From JBBITI01 sp963735055 (GTDB lineage: Bacteria > Chloroflexota > Dehalococcoidia > Dehalococcoidales > UBA2162): DNA of 64,000 bases. Made by a program: the position numbers and the translations under genes. This document shows positions 19,276-29,782 of the stretch, piece by piece. The stretch covers positions 1 to 64,000 of the forward strand of contig CAVTJN010000022.1 of assembly GCA_963735055.1 (NCBI GenBank). The letters are read 5' to 3'. Each line of letters begins with the position of its first letter. The first letter of the stretch is position 1. The notes beneath the pieces were generated by a model, which searched no databases, was not told the origin of the DNA, and saw only the letters and a list, made by a program, of their open reading frames with translations.

Positions 19276-20764
19276 CGTGCCTCCGAGGGTTCTGAACGTG
19301 AACGGCGTTGACCAGGCGGAAGGTCCGACGCCGTTGACGGCGTTGACCTGCCAGCTATAGGTGGTGCCGCGTGCCAGTGTGCTGGCCGGGATGGTGTACG
19401 TTGCGACAGCGATGCCGGTGAGGTTGATGATGGGTAACGCAGCGCCGCTGGCCGTTACCTGCAGCCCGTAGGAGGTCGCCCCGCTTACGGCGCCCCAGGT
19501 GAGGACGATGTTGGCCGAAGCATTTGCAGAACTGCCGCTGGCCGGGGACACCAGTATCGGAGCGCTTGGTGCAACCGGCGCGGTAACTGTCAAGGCACGG
19601 GCCGCCGAGAAAGCTGATGTGCCGCGCTCATTGGTGGCGCTTACCTGCCAGGTGTAGGCGCCTGCAGCTAGTAGCTGACTCGGTAGATTGATATTGGATG
19701 CGATCAGGCCCGGCATATTGACTGTCACGGTGGCGCCGGAGAGTACCTGCAGTGTGTAGGAAGTGGCGCCCGCCACGGCGCCCCAGGTGAACGGAGTGGG
19801 CAAGGTGTTGCTCACGGTGGCGCCGGCGGTGGGTGAGGCAGCAGCCGGCACAGCGGGAAGGCCAGGAACCAGTGAACCCGCAACTGAGACATTGTTGGAG
19901 GTGGAACTGCCCGTATTGTTGAAGGCCGTCACTGCATAGTGGTAGCTTGCTCCGCCTGTGACGGTGCCATCGATGAAGCTCGTTGCGTTTGCCGGCACCG
20001 TGGCGATGACGGAAAAAGTCCCGCCTGTAAGACCATCGGCGCGCTGGATCCGGAAGCCGACCTCGTTGCTCGGGTTGCCCAGGTTAGCCGAGGTTGCCGG
20101 GGTCGGATCCGTCCAGGTAGACCTGGTTGCCTCCAGCAGTCGTCACGGCTACGCCGGTTGGCGCCGCGGGCGCTGTGCTCGGGGTCATGAATACCATCGG
20201 GCGCATCATGTCGTTCTCTTCATGGCTCAGGATATGGCAGTGCCAGACGTACTCCTAGCCGAAGTTGGTCAGCTGGTTGGTGATCGAGGTAAGCGCGCCG
20301 CCAGGGAGTAAGGTTGGTGAAGACTCATGGTGGAGCCGATCGGCTCTGCCGGCGAGAGCGGACGGATGCTGTCGGGCAGGCCGAAGGGTAGCTTGGGAGC
20401 GACGGGCCGCGCCGCCACAACCAGGACTTCGAACGGGTTAATCCTGACCGTTTCTCTCCAGCCCAGTTCATTGGGATCGGGCGGTCTGATGACGCCGTCG
20501 ATGCCGATGCGGTTGATTACCTGGAGGTCAAACAGGTGCCAGTGGAGCGGATGCGAATCGACATTCATGAGGGCGCCTATGCTCCAGATTTGGGTGCCGT
20601 CACCGGCCACCGGGAGTCCGACCGTGAGTGAGTCCTGCCAGATCTCGGTGACCGGGTCGACATAGAAGAAAGGGGTCAGGTTCGTTCCCTGCTTGACCGA
20701 CAGCCTGCCGTAGTACCGCTCAAAGGCCCCGTGATTACCTTTACGTTGAGGGTGTAGTTGAGAG

Positions 20765-21745
20765 TGTTGGTCAAGGTGGCATAAGCGGCAGCCGTATTCG
20801 TCGCGCCGCCGCCCACAAAGGTGACCTGCGGGGCGGTGGTGTAACCGGTGCCGGGCGAGGTAACGGTGATGTCGCCGAGCAGGCCGGTGGTCAAGGTATT
20901 ATTGATAGCCACGGCTGTGGCGCCGGTACCGGTAGTATCTCCAACAGCGTCGGTGAATGTTACCGTAGGCGGGGTGATGTAGCCAGAACCGGCATTGGTG
21001 ACGTTGATACCGCCGACACCCAGCATGGCGGTAGCGGTAGCCTGTACCGCGCCGGCGCCGCCGCCGGAGAAGGTGATGGTGGGAGGCGTCGTGTAGCCGC
21101 CGCCGGGGTTAACGATCGTAACGCCGGCGACGGAATTGCCTCGCCGGTTGGTCGGGAATCGGGTTGAGTGCCATGACTGGCGCGAGGACAGCTCCCGAGC
21201 CGCCGCCGCCGGTCACGGTAATGGTGGGCGGTTGCGTGAGATTAGTGTAGCTTCCGGGGGTTACCAGGGTAACCGCGCCGATGCCCAGGTACGACGTAGC
21301 CGTAGCTGTACTGCCCCCGGCGGGCGGGGCGGAAAGGGTTACGGTCGGGGGCGCGTTGTAGGTCAGCCGGGGGCGGTAACGGTGAAGGCCGTGCCTATCA
21401 GGGCACTGCCTGTGCCAGTGTGCCGCCGCTTGATTCGGAGCTGAAATGGTCACGTCAGGGGGATAAGTATAGCCGGAACCGCCAGTGATTACGTCGATTC
21501 GGACGACGGCACCGACCTGGGCTACTGCCCGGGCGGTAGCACCGGAGCCGCCGCCGCCGCTGATGGTGACGGTGGGGGTAGAGGTATAGCCGGTGCCGGC
21601 GTTGGCAACAAGAATCCCGGTGACCGATCCCTGCGGGGCCATGTTGACCGAAGCTGTAGCCCCCGATCCACCGCCGCCGGAAAGAAGGACCGAGGGTACC
21701 GAGGTATAGTAGCCGTTGCCCTTGGCAGTGACGACGACGGAGGCG
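20765..21745 (-). repeat. Glycine-rich GxGY repeat block 2 inside the oxidase
   Basis: About eight copies of a roughly 30-40 residue motif are encoded, of the form GTGYTSTPTVTISGGGGSGA followed by Ala-rich residues. Spacing is irregular and several frames are used. The block separates the second cupredoxin region (DYVRLVDTDFSPAAS) from the C-terminal copper domain. Similar GxGYxxxPxV repeats occur in bacterial surface and phage structural proteins. Copy number was counted by eye. Confidence 0.65.
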
Positions 21746-22429
21746 ACACCCTGGGGAGAAGCCGCCGGAGAGAAGTCGGTGTCCACTAATCTCACGTAGT
21801 CGTCCGGATAGCTGGTGCCGAAGGCCGCGTTGTAGGCAGACTGGGGCACGATCGGTGGAGGTTGGGTAGCCCTGTACGCTGCCGGTAGTCCGGTGTTCAG
21901 CGGGGCGCTGTTGAAGGGGACCGGGGTGGCCACAGCAACACGTATCTGCATGATGGTGCGAGTGTTCGGTCCGTAGCCCGCCAGCGTGGTTGGCGCTCCG
22001 CCCACTATGCTCTGGTCCGGGTCCCCGGTGTAGTAATCGTTGCGCACATCAAACAGGGGTACCGGGGCCGGTGCGTCACTGTACAGGATGAGGGTCTTGC
22101 CGGCATAGGCGGAGAAGTCCACGATGACATCCGCCCGTTCCGCCGGCGCGAGGAACAGGGATTTCTTGGTGACGTTGTTCCAGGTGGCATTCTTGTTGTT
22201 ATGCTGATATCCTATCGGGCTCGGCGGTATTACGGCGGGTTGAGGTAGAAAGCCGCCTTCATTGCCGATGAGGATCCAGCTCGGGCCCATGTAAGCTCGG
22301 GTCGGGAACGCCGCCGAGCTCGTCCGTCCAGGATATCAGATACCTGATTCTGCCCGTCGGTGGCCAGCACCCAGTCCACAGGGAAAGGATATGCCGGATT
22401 GACCACCGCCGGCACCATGGCGACATCAC

Positions 22430-22860
22430 TCAGGACGCTGCCGATAGCCGCCGCGCCGGTGCCGCCGCCGCCCGAAATGGTGATGGTCGGGTTGACGATC
22501 GGGCCGGATGAGGCCGTGCCGGGGGTGGTGACCGAGATGCCGACCACGCCCAGCAGTGCCGTTGCCGATGCCCCCGTTCCGCCGCCGCCGCTAAGGGTTA
22601 CGGTTGGAACCGAGGTAAAGCCGGTACCTTGCGTCATTACCAGTATGCTGGAAACGCTGGTCCCGGTCAGTATCGCCGCGCCGGAAGCACCGATGCCGCC
22701 GCCACCAGTTATGGTGACGGAGGGGGCGGAGGTGTAGCCGGTACCGCCGACAACGTTGAAGCTGACGACGCCGAGCGATGCGGTAGCAGCGGCGCCGGTG
22801 ACGCTGCCGCCGCTGATGCCGACGGTTGGCACTGACGTATAGCCGCTGCCGGAGGCGGTA
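22430..22860 (-). repeat. Glycine-rich GxGY repeat block 1 inside the oxidase
   Basis: Four copies are encoded: GSGYTSVPTVGISGG, GTGYTSAPSVTITGGGG, GTGFTSVPTVTLSGGGG and a diverged PTITISGGGG. They lie between RFRILSAGDDRVWNLSWFEA of the first cupredoxin half and VDWVLATDGQNQVSDILDG of the second. The insertion into an enzyme core rather than at an end is unusual. Confidence 0.65.
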
Positions 22861-24504
22861 ACGCCGATGGTCAGCGGGGCCGCCTCGAACCAGGAAAGGT
22901 TCCAGACCCGGTCATCGCCGGCGCTAAGGATGCGGAAGCGGTAGGCCTGCGGGCTGGACCGTCACCGTGGGGTAGGCCGTGCCGTTCACCACCGGTGTGT
23001 CGAAGAAGGTCTCGCCGGTCACAGATACATTCGGCGTCGCCGGGCATTTGCGGCGGCTCGAGTGCCGCCGGCGACATAGTACGGGTTGGCTACCGGGCCG
23101 TTTAAGATGCCGATGGCGCCGAACCAGGGACCGTAGTCCCATCTGCCCATGGCCGTTACACCGGCTCGGGCAAACGGGTTCTGGTTGGGCATGTAGACAT
23201 GCGGGTACCAGAGGTTGCCCATGCCGCCCCATTTTGTGGTATCCCAGGTGGGGTCCTGGGCGGCCAACTGGGAAGCGAATGTTCCGTTGGCATTGGTGTA
23301 TGGAGTAGTGGTGTCGGGTACAAAGGTCTTGTCCTGGATGACCAGGGGTATCTGGGTTGCGGGTATGGTCCCGGCAGGAACAACGGTGCTGGTGCCGGGA
23401 ATTGTGCCGCCGTTGATCAGGGTCTGCTCGGTAGGGTCGGTAACCAGGTAACCGGCAGCCAGGCCGTCATAGACGTTCAGGCGGGTGATGCCCAGCGCAT
23501 GGTCATGATAGAACATGAGGCGGGCGCTCTGCCGTTGGTATAGTAGAAGGTGACCGAACCGCCGGGCGAGACCGGCATATCGGGCACGTCCGCCGCGCTG
23601 GCGCCCTTGGGATATGTGGCGGGACCGTGGACTGCAGGTTCGGGGCGACCCACTGGTGCGGTGTGCCGTCACTGATCCAGGGAGTAACGCCGCCATGAAG
23701 ATGGATCGTGGCCCGGTTGGTCGGATAGACCTCGGTACCGCGGTTCGGACCGGTGCCGGCGCCCATGATAGTGGTATCCACCGGCAGGAACAGGTGCCGC
23801 CGGAGGTCGGTTGTCGGCAGCAGGTTGGTGAACTTTATCCTGACCGGCCGGTCCCCGGTGGCGACGATGATTGGCCCAAGGTATTGTACCGGGTCTGGCG
23901 CCACTGTGTTGACACCGGCTGCGGTGCCGTTGTTGAGCTGCACGTAGCCGCGCAACGTGGTCGGCGGCAGGTCCGAGTGCATCTTCTCGGTGTACTGCAC
24001 GACGCCTATTTCGTAGTAGTCGGAGCCGGGATAGGTAATGGTATCCGGGTGAGCCACCGGGATATACTGCCCGAGGTTGTTGGCGCCAGTCGGCCCAAGG
24101 CCGGGCAGACCATCGACAAACTTCCTCATGCCGGTGCCGGGAACTACGTTGCCGTTGGCATCAATAACCGGCAGCGGGCTATTGGCGAAGTTGCCCCAGA
24201 CGCCGAAGTAGTCCGGAACGCCGCCGGGTGTAGGCACCAATGCCGCAGCCAGTCCCGTCCCACGATTCGCGGCTAACTGGGCGCGCGCGATTTTGAGTAC
24301 TTTCGCGGCCTCCGCACGCTCCTTGTTATATTGCCTCATTGGCGTCATATTGGCGCTGGAAGCAAATCCAACCGATGCGTCCCACGATCCCGCGTCAGAT
24401 TCCTGGTTCTTCGCCTGTACCTGGGCGACCGGCAATCCGGCTACTGAAAGAACCGTGGAGACGACCATAATCAGACATAGCAGTGGATAAACTAGTTTCT
24501 TCAA

Positions 24505-24887
24505 GTTCTACTCCTTGTACAGTCACGGGCCTCCCCATCGTCCTGGCGATGGTCGGAAGCGAACAGCCCAGTTTAGCGCAGCGATTTTCAGCTGCTGTCA
24601 AAGGCCATTACATTCGCCCCCTTCTGGGTGACTCTGCATATTATCCCGTTGTTGTTGTTTATGCAATTGGTGCACCTATTCTTGCCCTCGCATCCGGGCC
24701 GACAGATGTGTTAGTTAGCAGGTTCGGCCCTCGGTTGGCGGGGGACTATTGGCTTTGCAGTTTAGAGGATAGTCCATTCCGCGTTCGCGATGTCATTACG
24801 GATCAGTCCGCAACCATTACAAATTCGTTACATTTTTCGTCCATTATGACCATCGGGTTTCGCAATCACCTGGCGCGGCGGATACTA
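24505..24887. other. Divergent intergenic region between oxidase and DUF4418 gene
   Basis: On the minus strand a TTGACA lies around 24600 with only a poor -10 (TAAACT-like) downstream. It overlaps a small inverted repeat, GCAGC...GCTGC. It may be the oxidase promoter region. No reading frame is supported here. Confidence 0.35.
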
Positions 24888-24916
24888 TTGAGCGAAACCG
24901 TATCATTGATTATAAT
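24888..24916 (+). promoter_or_regulatory. Sigma-70 promoter of the DUF4418/ABC operon
   Basis: TTGAGC (24888-24893), a 17-base spacer, then a perfect TATAAT (24911-24916). It lies 39 bases before the ATG at 24955, which has an AGGAGG site at 24944-24949. It probably drives the genes through 27966 and perhaps 29735. Confidence 0.7.
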
Positions 24917-24954
24917 GTGATTGTTCTAAAACAAACAAACGCGAGGAGGCGGGC

Positions 24955-25368
24955 ATGTTCAAGTTCTTCGGGATCTTTCTCGTGGTCCTTGCAGTGGGTC
25001 TGGCAGTCCTGCCCAGGTTTACCGACTGTCAGTCCCAGGGTAAGGCCATTGCCCTGGCCAATGGAAAGACCGTGCCCATGAAGTGCCACTGGACGGGAGT
25101 GGCTGAATTGGCGACCGCCGCGCCGCTTGCAGTGGTGGGCGTCATGATGGTGACCACTAAACGAAGAGTAAGTTTGACGCACCTCAGCGTTCTGGGTGTC
25201 GTGCTCGGCGGCGTCGCTGTTGCGCTGCCCAGCAAGCTGATCGGCGTTTGTGCCACACCTACCATGCTGTGTCATTCGGTGATGAGTCCGGGTCTGACAG
25301 TCGGCGGCTCTCTGGCAATCGCAACAGGGATCGTCGGTATTGTGCTGGCGCGTAAGGCTAGTCCCTAA
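24955..25368 (+). CDS. DUF4418 family membrane protein
   Basis: Intact, 137 residues, with a strong ribosome site. Four hydrophobic segments are predicted. The family signature includes the PMKCHWTGVAELATAAPLAV stretch and a conserved Cys in FTDCQ. DUF4418 proteins are small four-helix membrane proteins commonly found next to FtsX-type ABC permeases, as here, where the permease starts 17 bases downstream. The molecular function is unknown; a partner of the ABC system is the most likely role. Confidence 0.8.
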   Translation: MFKFFGIFLVVLAVGLAVLPRFTDCQSQGKAIALANGKTVPMKCHWTGVAELATAAPLAVVGVMMVTTKRRVSLTHLSVLGVVLGGVAVALPSKLIGVCATPTMLCHSVMSPGLTVGGSLAIATGIVGIVLARKASP

Positions 25369-25385
25369 AACCGTAGCGAGACGAT

Positions 25386-26580
25386 ATGCGTTTGCTGCGA
25401 CTCGCCCTCAAGAATATTCGCGGGAGCGGATTCCGAAGTACGGCCATCTTCCTGTGTGTCATGGGCATAGCGGGGTTTCTGCTCGCCACCACCCTCGTCA
25501 TCAAAGGTTCACAGAATAGCCTGGACTCAGGGATCAAGAGGCTGGGCGCTGACATCATCGTGGTGCCTCAAGGAGCCGAGGATGAGGTAGAGTCCGCTCT
25601 CCTCATGGGCAAGCCAACCACGGTCTGGATGCCGCAAGAGAATCTGAAGACGATCGCTGCCGTTTCCGGAGTGGAAAGGGTGTCTCCGCAGATCTATCTT
25701 GCTTCTCTCTATGGGGCCGCTTGCTGCGCCGTATCTGAGATGTTCATGGTGGTGTACGACCCGGCTACCGACTTCACGCTTACGCCGTGGCTCGAGAAGA
25801 AGTTGGGCAGGGGACTGGCAACAGGGGAAGTAATCGGGGGCACATACATCTTTGTCCCACCGGAGGAAAAGGGCATCAAGCTGTACGGCTACTTCACCAC
25901 TCTCGAAGGTAATCTGGAAGCCACCGGGACCGGCATCGACCAGACCCTGTTTATGACAATAGACACTGCCGCGGGAGATGGCCAAGTCTTCGCTGACGAC
26001 GGCCCAGGCGCCGCTGGTGATACCGGAAGGTAGTATCTCTGCCATCATGGTCAAGACGGTCCCGGGCGCCGACGTGCATCGGGTTGCCCTGGAGATTGTG
26101 CGTGATACCGTAAGGATGTACCCGATCGAAAGCCCGAAGCTGTTCGGTGAGTTCAGAAATCAGATGAACGGATTGCTGTGGGGATTCTTCGTGTTGACCA
26201 TCGTTATCTGGGCTCTGGCGGCGATCATGATGGGCGTCAACTTCTCGATGGCGGCCAACGAACGCCGGCGGGAAATGGCAGTATTGCGGGCGGTGGGGGC
26301 CACACCGGGCTTCATTTTCAGGCTTGTCCTGACCGAGGCAGGTCTACTGGCCGCAGCCGGCGCAGTAGTGGGCATTGCCATAGCGGCGCTGGGACTCTTC
26401 ATGTTCAAGGATATGATCGCCGGCTCACTGAAGATGCCGTTCCTGTTTCCCGGCGTTTCCTCCTTGGCGGGCCTGTTCGCCGGGGGGGTGGGGTTGGCGA
26501 TTGTCACGGTCGGGTTGTCGGCGCTCGTCCCGGCTGTTCGACTCAGCAGGCAGGAACTGGCGATATCGATGAGGGAGTAG
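25386..26580 (+). pseudogene. FtsX/MacB-type ABC permease, one frameshift
   Basis: The first segment (25386 to about 25970) has an N-terminal helix (STAIFLCVMGIAGFLLATTL) and the extracytoplasmic MacB_PCD-like domain with LGADIIVVPQGAE. After one shift near 25970 in a GCCGCGGG tract, the second segment to 26580 has the three FtsX helices, including RRREMAVLRAVGATPGFIF. Removing one base would give a normal protein of about 398 residues. It works with the ATPase encoded four bases downstream in mechanotransmission or export of lipids, lipoproteins or peptides across the membrane. Confidence 0.8.
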
Positions 26581-26583
26581 CCA

Positions 26584-27283
26584 ATGCTGTCGTTCGACAA
26601 TGTGACCAAGAGCTACAAACTGGATGAGAAGAACTCGATCTCGCCCGTACGCGAGGTTAGCTTGAGAGTCAAGCCTGGAGAACTGGTCATGATTGTCGGT
26701 CGCTCGGGCACCGGTAAGACGACTTTTCTCAATCTGGCCGCGGGGCTGGTCAAGCCCACTTCCGGACGCGTGTTGATTGAGGACGCCGACCTCGAGGGCA
26801 TGACGCAGAGACAACTCTCTACGCTCAGGAGTCAGAAGTTGGGTTTCATCTTCCAGTTCCCCAGCCTCATTCCGGCTTTGACCATCATGGACAACGTGTG
26901 TTTGCCCTCCATTTTTGCCGGCAAGCAGTCGTTGGCCGGTTCAACAGAAAGGGCCAAAGAAGCTCCTGGGCCAACTCGGACTGTCGGCCAGAGCCGGGGT
27001 CTATCCGAGGCAACTCTCCGCCGGAGAGACAAAACGTGTGGTCCTGGCTCGTTCGCTCATAAATCGACCGCACCTGGTGCTGGCAGATGAGCCCACCAGC
27101 GACCTTGATGACCGTACCGAAAAAGAGGTCATGGCTCTGCTTCGGGAGATCAATTCAACCGGGGTCACCTTCTTGATCGTCACTCACAGCAGGCAACTCG
27201 TTCCTTTCGCCACAAGCGCTTTCGAGATGGAAGACGGAGCCCTGCGTCAAATACAGAACGGTCACCTGCGGGAGACATCGTGA
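26584..27283 (+). pseudogene. ABC transporter ATP-binding protein (LolD/MacB-like), one frameshift
   Basis: Walker A GRSGTGKTT, Q-loop FIFQFPSL, signature LSAGE, Walker B LVLADEPTSDLDD and the switch His in VTHSR are all present. A single shift near 26945-26965 splits the Q-loop part (26584 on) from the signature part (to 27283). The intact length would be about 230 residues, normal for the family. It powers the FtsX-like permease just upstream and overlaps the lipoprotein gene start. Confidence 0.8.
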
Positions 27284-27966
27284 TGTTGAAAACGATGAGT
27301 CTCTATCGCCGGTTCCTGTCTTTCGCCACTGCGGTAGCGGCCGCGGTTGCTCTTCTGGCCTGTCAGCCGGCGGCTCCGGCATCGACATCGGGGACCACCG
27401 GTCCGGGTCTCGGGTCGCTGCAGCAGGCCAGGTTTCTGAAGGCGAGCCTTTATGGGATGATGCAACTCGACTTCGACGGCACCCCGGTAACCTATCCTAC
27501 ATCCCTGGGTGTTCCCTCGGTGCCCGTCGTATGGATGGGCCCCATATTCTCCGGGAAACTCGAAAAGACCGGACCCGGCCAGGATACGACTATACAGGTA
27601 CACGGCAGCATCTCAGACGACGGGGAGTGGGTCAACGCTCTGTCTTACTCCAAAATCATTGTGACCAGGTCCACAAGCAACGTGCTGTCTTACGAGGTGA
27701 GCCTGCGCTATGTTCCTATTACGGCGGTGTCAGGATCGGCCGTGATGGGGACTTTCGAGAAGAAGGGCTCGGACGTCAGAAAACACGTCGAAGAGATCAA
27801 GTATTTTCAATCAGGGACGTTGTCTGGCACTCAGAAGGCCACAACGACTACCTTCACCTCTCTTGACTGGGAGGGTGTGGGGACCGGCCAGGAGCCAATC
27901 CTTAAACTGGTGTTCGAGACCATCGCCAGCGAAGATGCCGGCTCGGCATCATCCGGCGGTATGTAA
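27283..27966 (+). CDS. Predicted lipoprotein of unknown function
   Basis: The ATG at 27283 follows directly on the ATPase stop, with an in-frame GTG just before it as an alternative. The signal peptide ends in a lipobox, ALLAC (Cys about residue 27), followed by a Ser/Thr/Pro-rich linker. The mature part is beta-rich and has paired phrases on an expected value (SISDDGEWVNALSYSKI, SLRYVPITAVSGSAVMG). No family is recognised. Its place next to the ABC pair suggests a surface partner or substrate of that system. Confidence 0.65.
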   Translation: MLKTMSLYRRFLSFATAVAAAVALLACQPAAPASTSGTTGPGLGSLQQARFLKASLYGMMQLDFDGTPVTYPTSLGVPSVPVVWMGPIFSGKLEKTGPGQDTTIQVHGSISDDGEWVNALSYSKIIVTRSTSNVLSYEVSLRYVPITAVSGSAVMGTFEKKGSDVRKHVEEIKYFQSGTLSGTQKATTTTFTSLDWEGVGTGQEPILKLVFETIASEDAGSASSGGM

Positions 27967-28034
27967 CCCATCTTCGTTCCCGCCTTATTTCTCAGAATCA
28001 GCCCTATCCATAGTGACGTCGTTTAGGTGAGAGA

Positions 28035-29735
28035 ATGAGCAACAAGCAAAAAGCAATGCCCGGGGATAGATTCGGCAGACGAGATCGGGAGCGATCGCGG
28101 GGCCAGGGAGGTCGGAGGCGCACTCTCTTTGTTGTCCTTTCAATCGTTTTGGTCATCGCCGCTGTTGCCGGAACGATTGTTTACATGAACACCCGGGGCA
28201 AACCCGCCGAGGCGTCGTCCGGTTTCACCATCTCAGGGACGGTCAGCTATGACGGACCTCAGCCATCCGGAAGAATCTACATACAGGTAGTGGACAGTAG
28301 CGGAGGATACAACGGCCTGGGAACAAGTGTCGCATCGCCGCGCCCGTACACAATCCGTAATGTCCCCGATGGAACTTACGTTCTCAATGCATGGATGGAT
28401 AATAGCCACCCGGAAAGTGGTGTTCCAAACGCGTTGTCTCCCAAGGGAACCATAACGGTAGGAGTCAACAAAGGGAATGTTACCGGACAAAATATCGTTG
28501 TTGCCGACCCGTCTCAGAATCCCGCCCCGGCCCCTCCGGCAACCGTAGGAGTTGCTCCGGGTAATGGGTCAGCGCTAGTCCAATGGAGTGCCCCACAAGA
28601 TAGCAGCGGCAACGTACTTGCCCAGTCTTACAACGTCTATTTTAGCGACTCAAGCTCGGTCAGCCCGCAAACCGGCGCCAAGAAGACGGTCCAGGCAGCT
28701 AATACTATCTTCATCAGCGGGCTAACCGACGGAACCACTTATTATTTCGTGGTGACGTCAGTTCTGGGAGGGGTTGAAAGCTCAGCATCTGCGCCTGCGG
28801 CTTCGGCAACTATAGGCGCAACTACCGGTTCAAACACCATTTCGGGAGCTATCTCATTCCCGGTAACGGCCACCGGGCCAATGTATGTAGGAGCATCCGG
28901 CCAGAACGGTATCTTCTTTCAGCGTGTTACCAAACCGGTAAGCCCTCAATCATACGTCGTTGCCGGCGTGCCTACCGGCGCCTATGTCAGTTTTGCCATT
29001 ATTGATATGAACAACAACGGCGTAATAGACACCGGCGACCTCAACAAAACTAATTATACGCCCAGCGGCGGCAACACGGTCATCTCTGTTGGCGGCGACA
29101 TAGCAGGAATGGAAGAGACTCTCTCAGCCACCAATGTATTGACCCGGGTGACGACCATGCACGTGGGCTCCGCGGATTCGCCCGGCGAAGATGCCTACAG
29201 CATGCAGTTTGAAGTTGGCGGCAACTTGAAACTGCCAATAAACGTGGAACTCGGTGGGGGGCCGAATATTCCAGGTACCACGGATATGGGCGGCAGTTAT
29301 AACTATTATCATCTATTCTATAGAATTAGAGGCAAGCCGACTGTGGGAGATTCATATGTGTTTGCGATCAAGTACTCAGATGGGACGTCAGAGAGAGTGA
29401 GAGTGTCGGTGACCGCGGTGCTTGACAGTTTTGCACAGAATCTGACCACCAGTGGGGAGGATCGAACCATACCAACATTCAATTGGTCCGCGCCGGCCAC
29501 ACCACCGCCTGATTACACTTACCTTATCCAGTTGGGGCAAAGAACTGTTGGCCGGGAGTGGTCGTACCCGCTGAGCGGAAACGGAATGCCGTCTTCGCAG
29601 ACCTCGGTCCTGTATAACGTGGATGGGAGTGCCAGCCTGACGTCTCTTCAGAGAGGGACAGCATATGATTGGATAATTATCGTCGTAGATTCAGACGGTA
29701 ACCAGGCAGTGTATTCAACCACCTATACCCCGTAA
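28035..29735 (+). CDS. Membrane-anchored fibronectin type III protein
   Basis: Intact, 566 residues. A basic cytoplasmic start is followed by one membrane helix at residues 30-51 and a long extracellular part. Domains in order are a carboxypeptidase-regulatory-like beta domain (GFTISGTVSYDGPQPSGRIY), a fibronectin III domain (PATVGVAPGNGSALVQW to LTDGTTYYFVVTS), a second regulatory-like domain containing DMNNNGVIDTGD (calcium-loop-like, as in dockerins), and a C-terminal beta region with another FN3-like unit. It is likely a surface adhesion or scaffold protein. It lies 68 bases after the lipoprotein gene and probably shares its transcript. Confidence 0.7.
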   Translation: MSNKQKAMPGDRFGRRDRERSRGQGGRRRTLFVVLSIVLVIAAVAGTIVYMNTRGKPAEASSGFTISGTVSYDGPQPSGRIYIQVVDSSGGYNGLGTSVASPRPYTIRNVPDGTYVLNAWMDNSHPESGVPNALSPKGTITVGVNKGNVTGQNIVVADPSQNPAPAPPATVGVAPGNGSALVQWSAPQDSSGNVLAQSYNVYFSDSSSVSPQTGAKKTVQAANTIFISGLTDGTTYYFVVTSVLGGVESSASAPAASATIGATTGSNTISGAISFPVTATGPMYVGASGQNGIFFQRVTKPVSPQSYVVAGVPTGAYVSFAIIDMNNNGVIDTGDLNKTNYTPSGGNTVISVGGDIAGMEETLSATNVLTRVTTMHVGSADSPGEDAYSMQFEVGGNLKLPINVELGGGPNIPGTTDMGGSYNYYHLFYRIRGKPTVGDSYVFAIKYSDGTSERVRVSVTAVLDSFAQNLTTSGEDRTIPTFNWSAPATPPPDYTYLIQLGQRTVGREWSYPLSGNGMPSSQTSVLYNVDGSASLTSLQRGTAYDWIIIVVDSDGNQAVYSTTYTP

Positions 29736-29782
29736 TCGGGCAGACGATCAGATGCCAAGCGGTCTTCAGAGATTAGCCGAAA

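Larger units (their letters stand above)
18460..24504 (-). pseudogene. Exported CotA-like multicopper oxidase with GxGY inserts, FN3 domains and FG-GAP tail, frameshifted
   Basis: The TTG start at 24504 follows AAGGAG and opens a signal peptide (MKKLVYPLLCLIMVVSTVLS). All four copper motifs are present: TIHLHGG, LMFYHDHALG, SHPLHWHLF and WHCHILSHEENDMM. The last, with MRPM, is the CotA/bilirubin-oxidase type. Two blocks of glycine-rich GxGY repeats interrupt the cupredoxin domains. Past the last copper motif come fibronectin-III-like domains and six FG-GAP repeats. Main frame segments are 24504-23600, 23696-23019, 22832-22230, 22290-21109, 21026-20676, 20610-20290 and 19998-18460. An in-frame TAG sits at 20257-20255. 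If whole, it would be a roughly 2,000-residue extracellular oxidase of phenols or metals (Mn, Fe, Cu). The substrate is not known. Confidence 0.75.
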
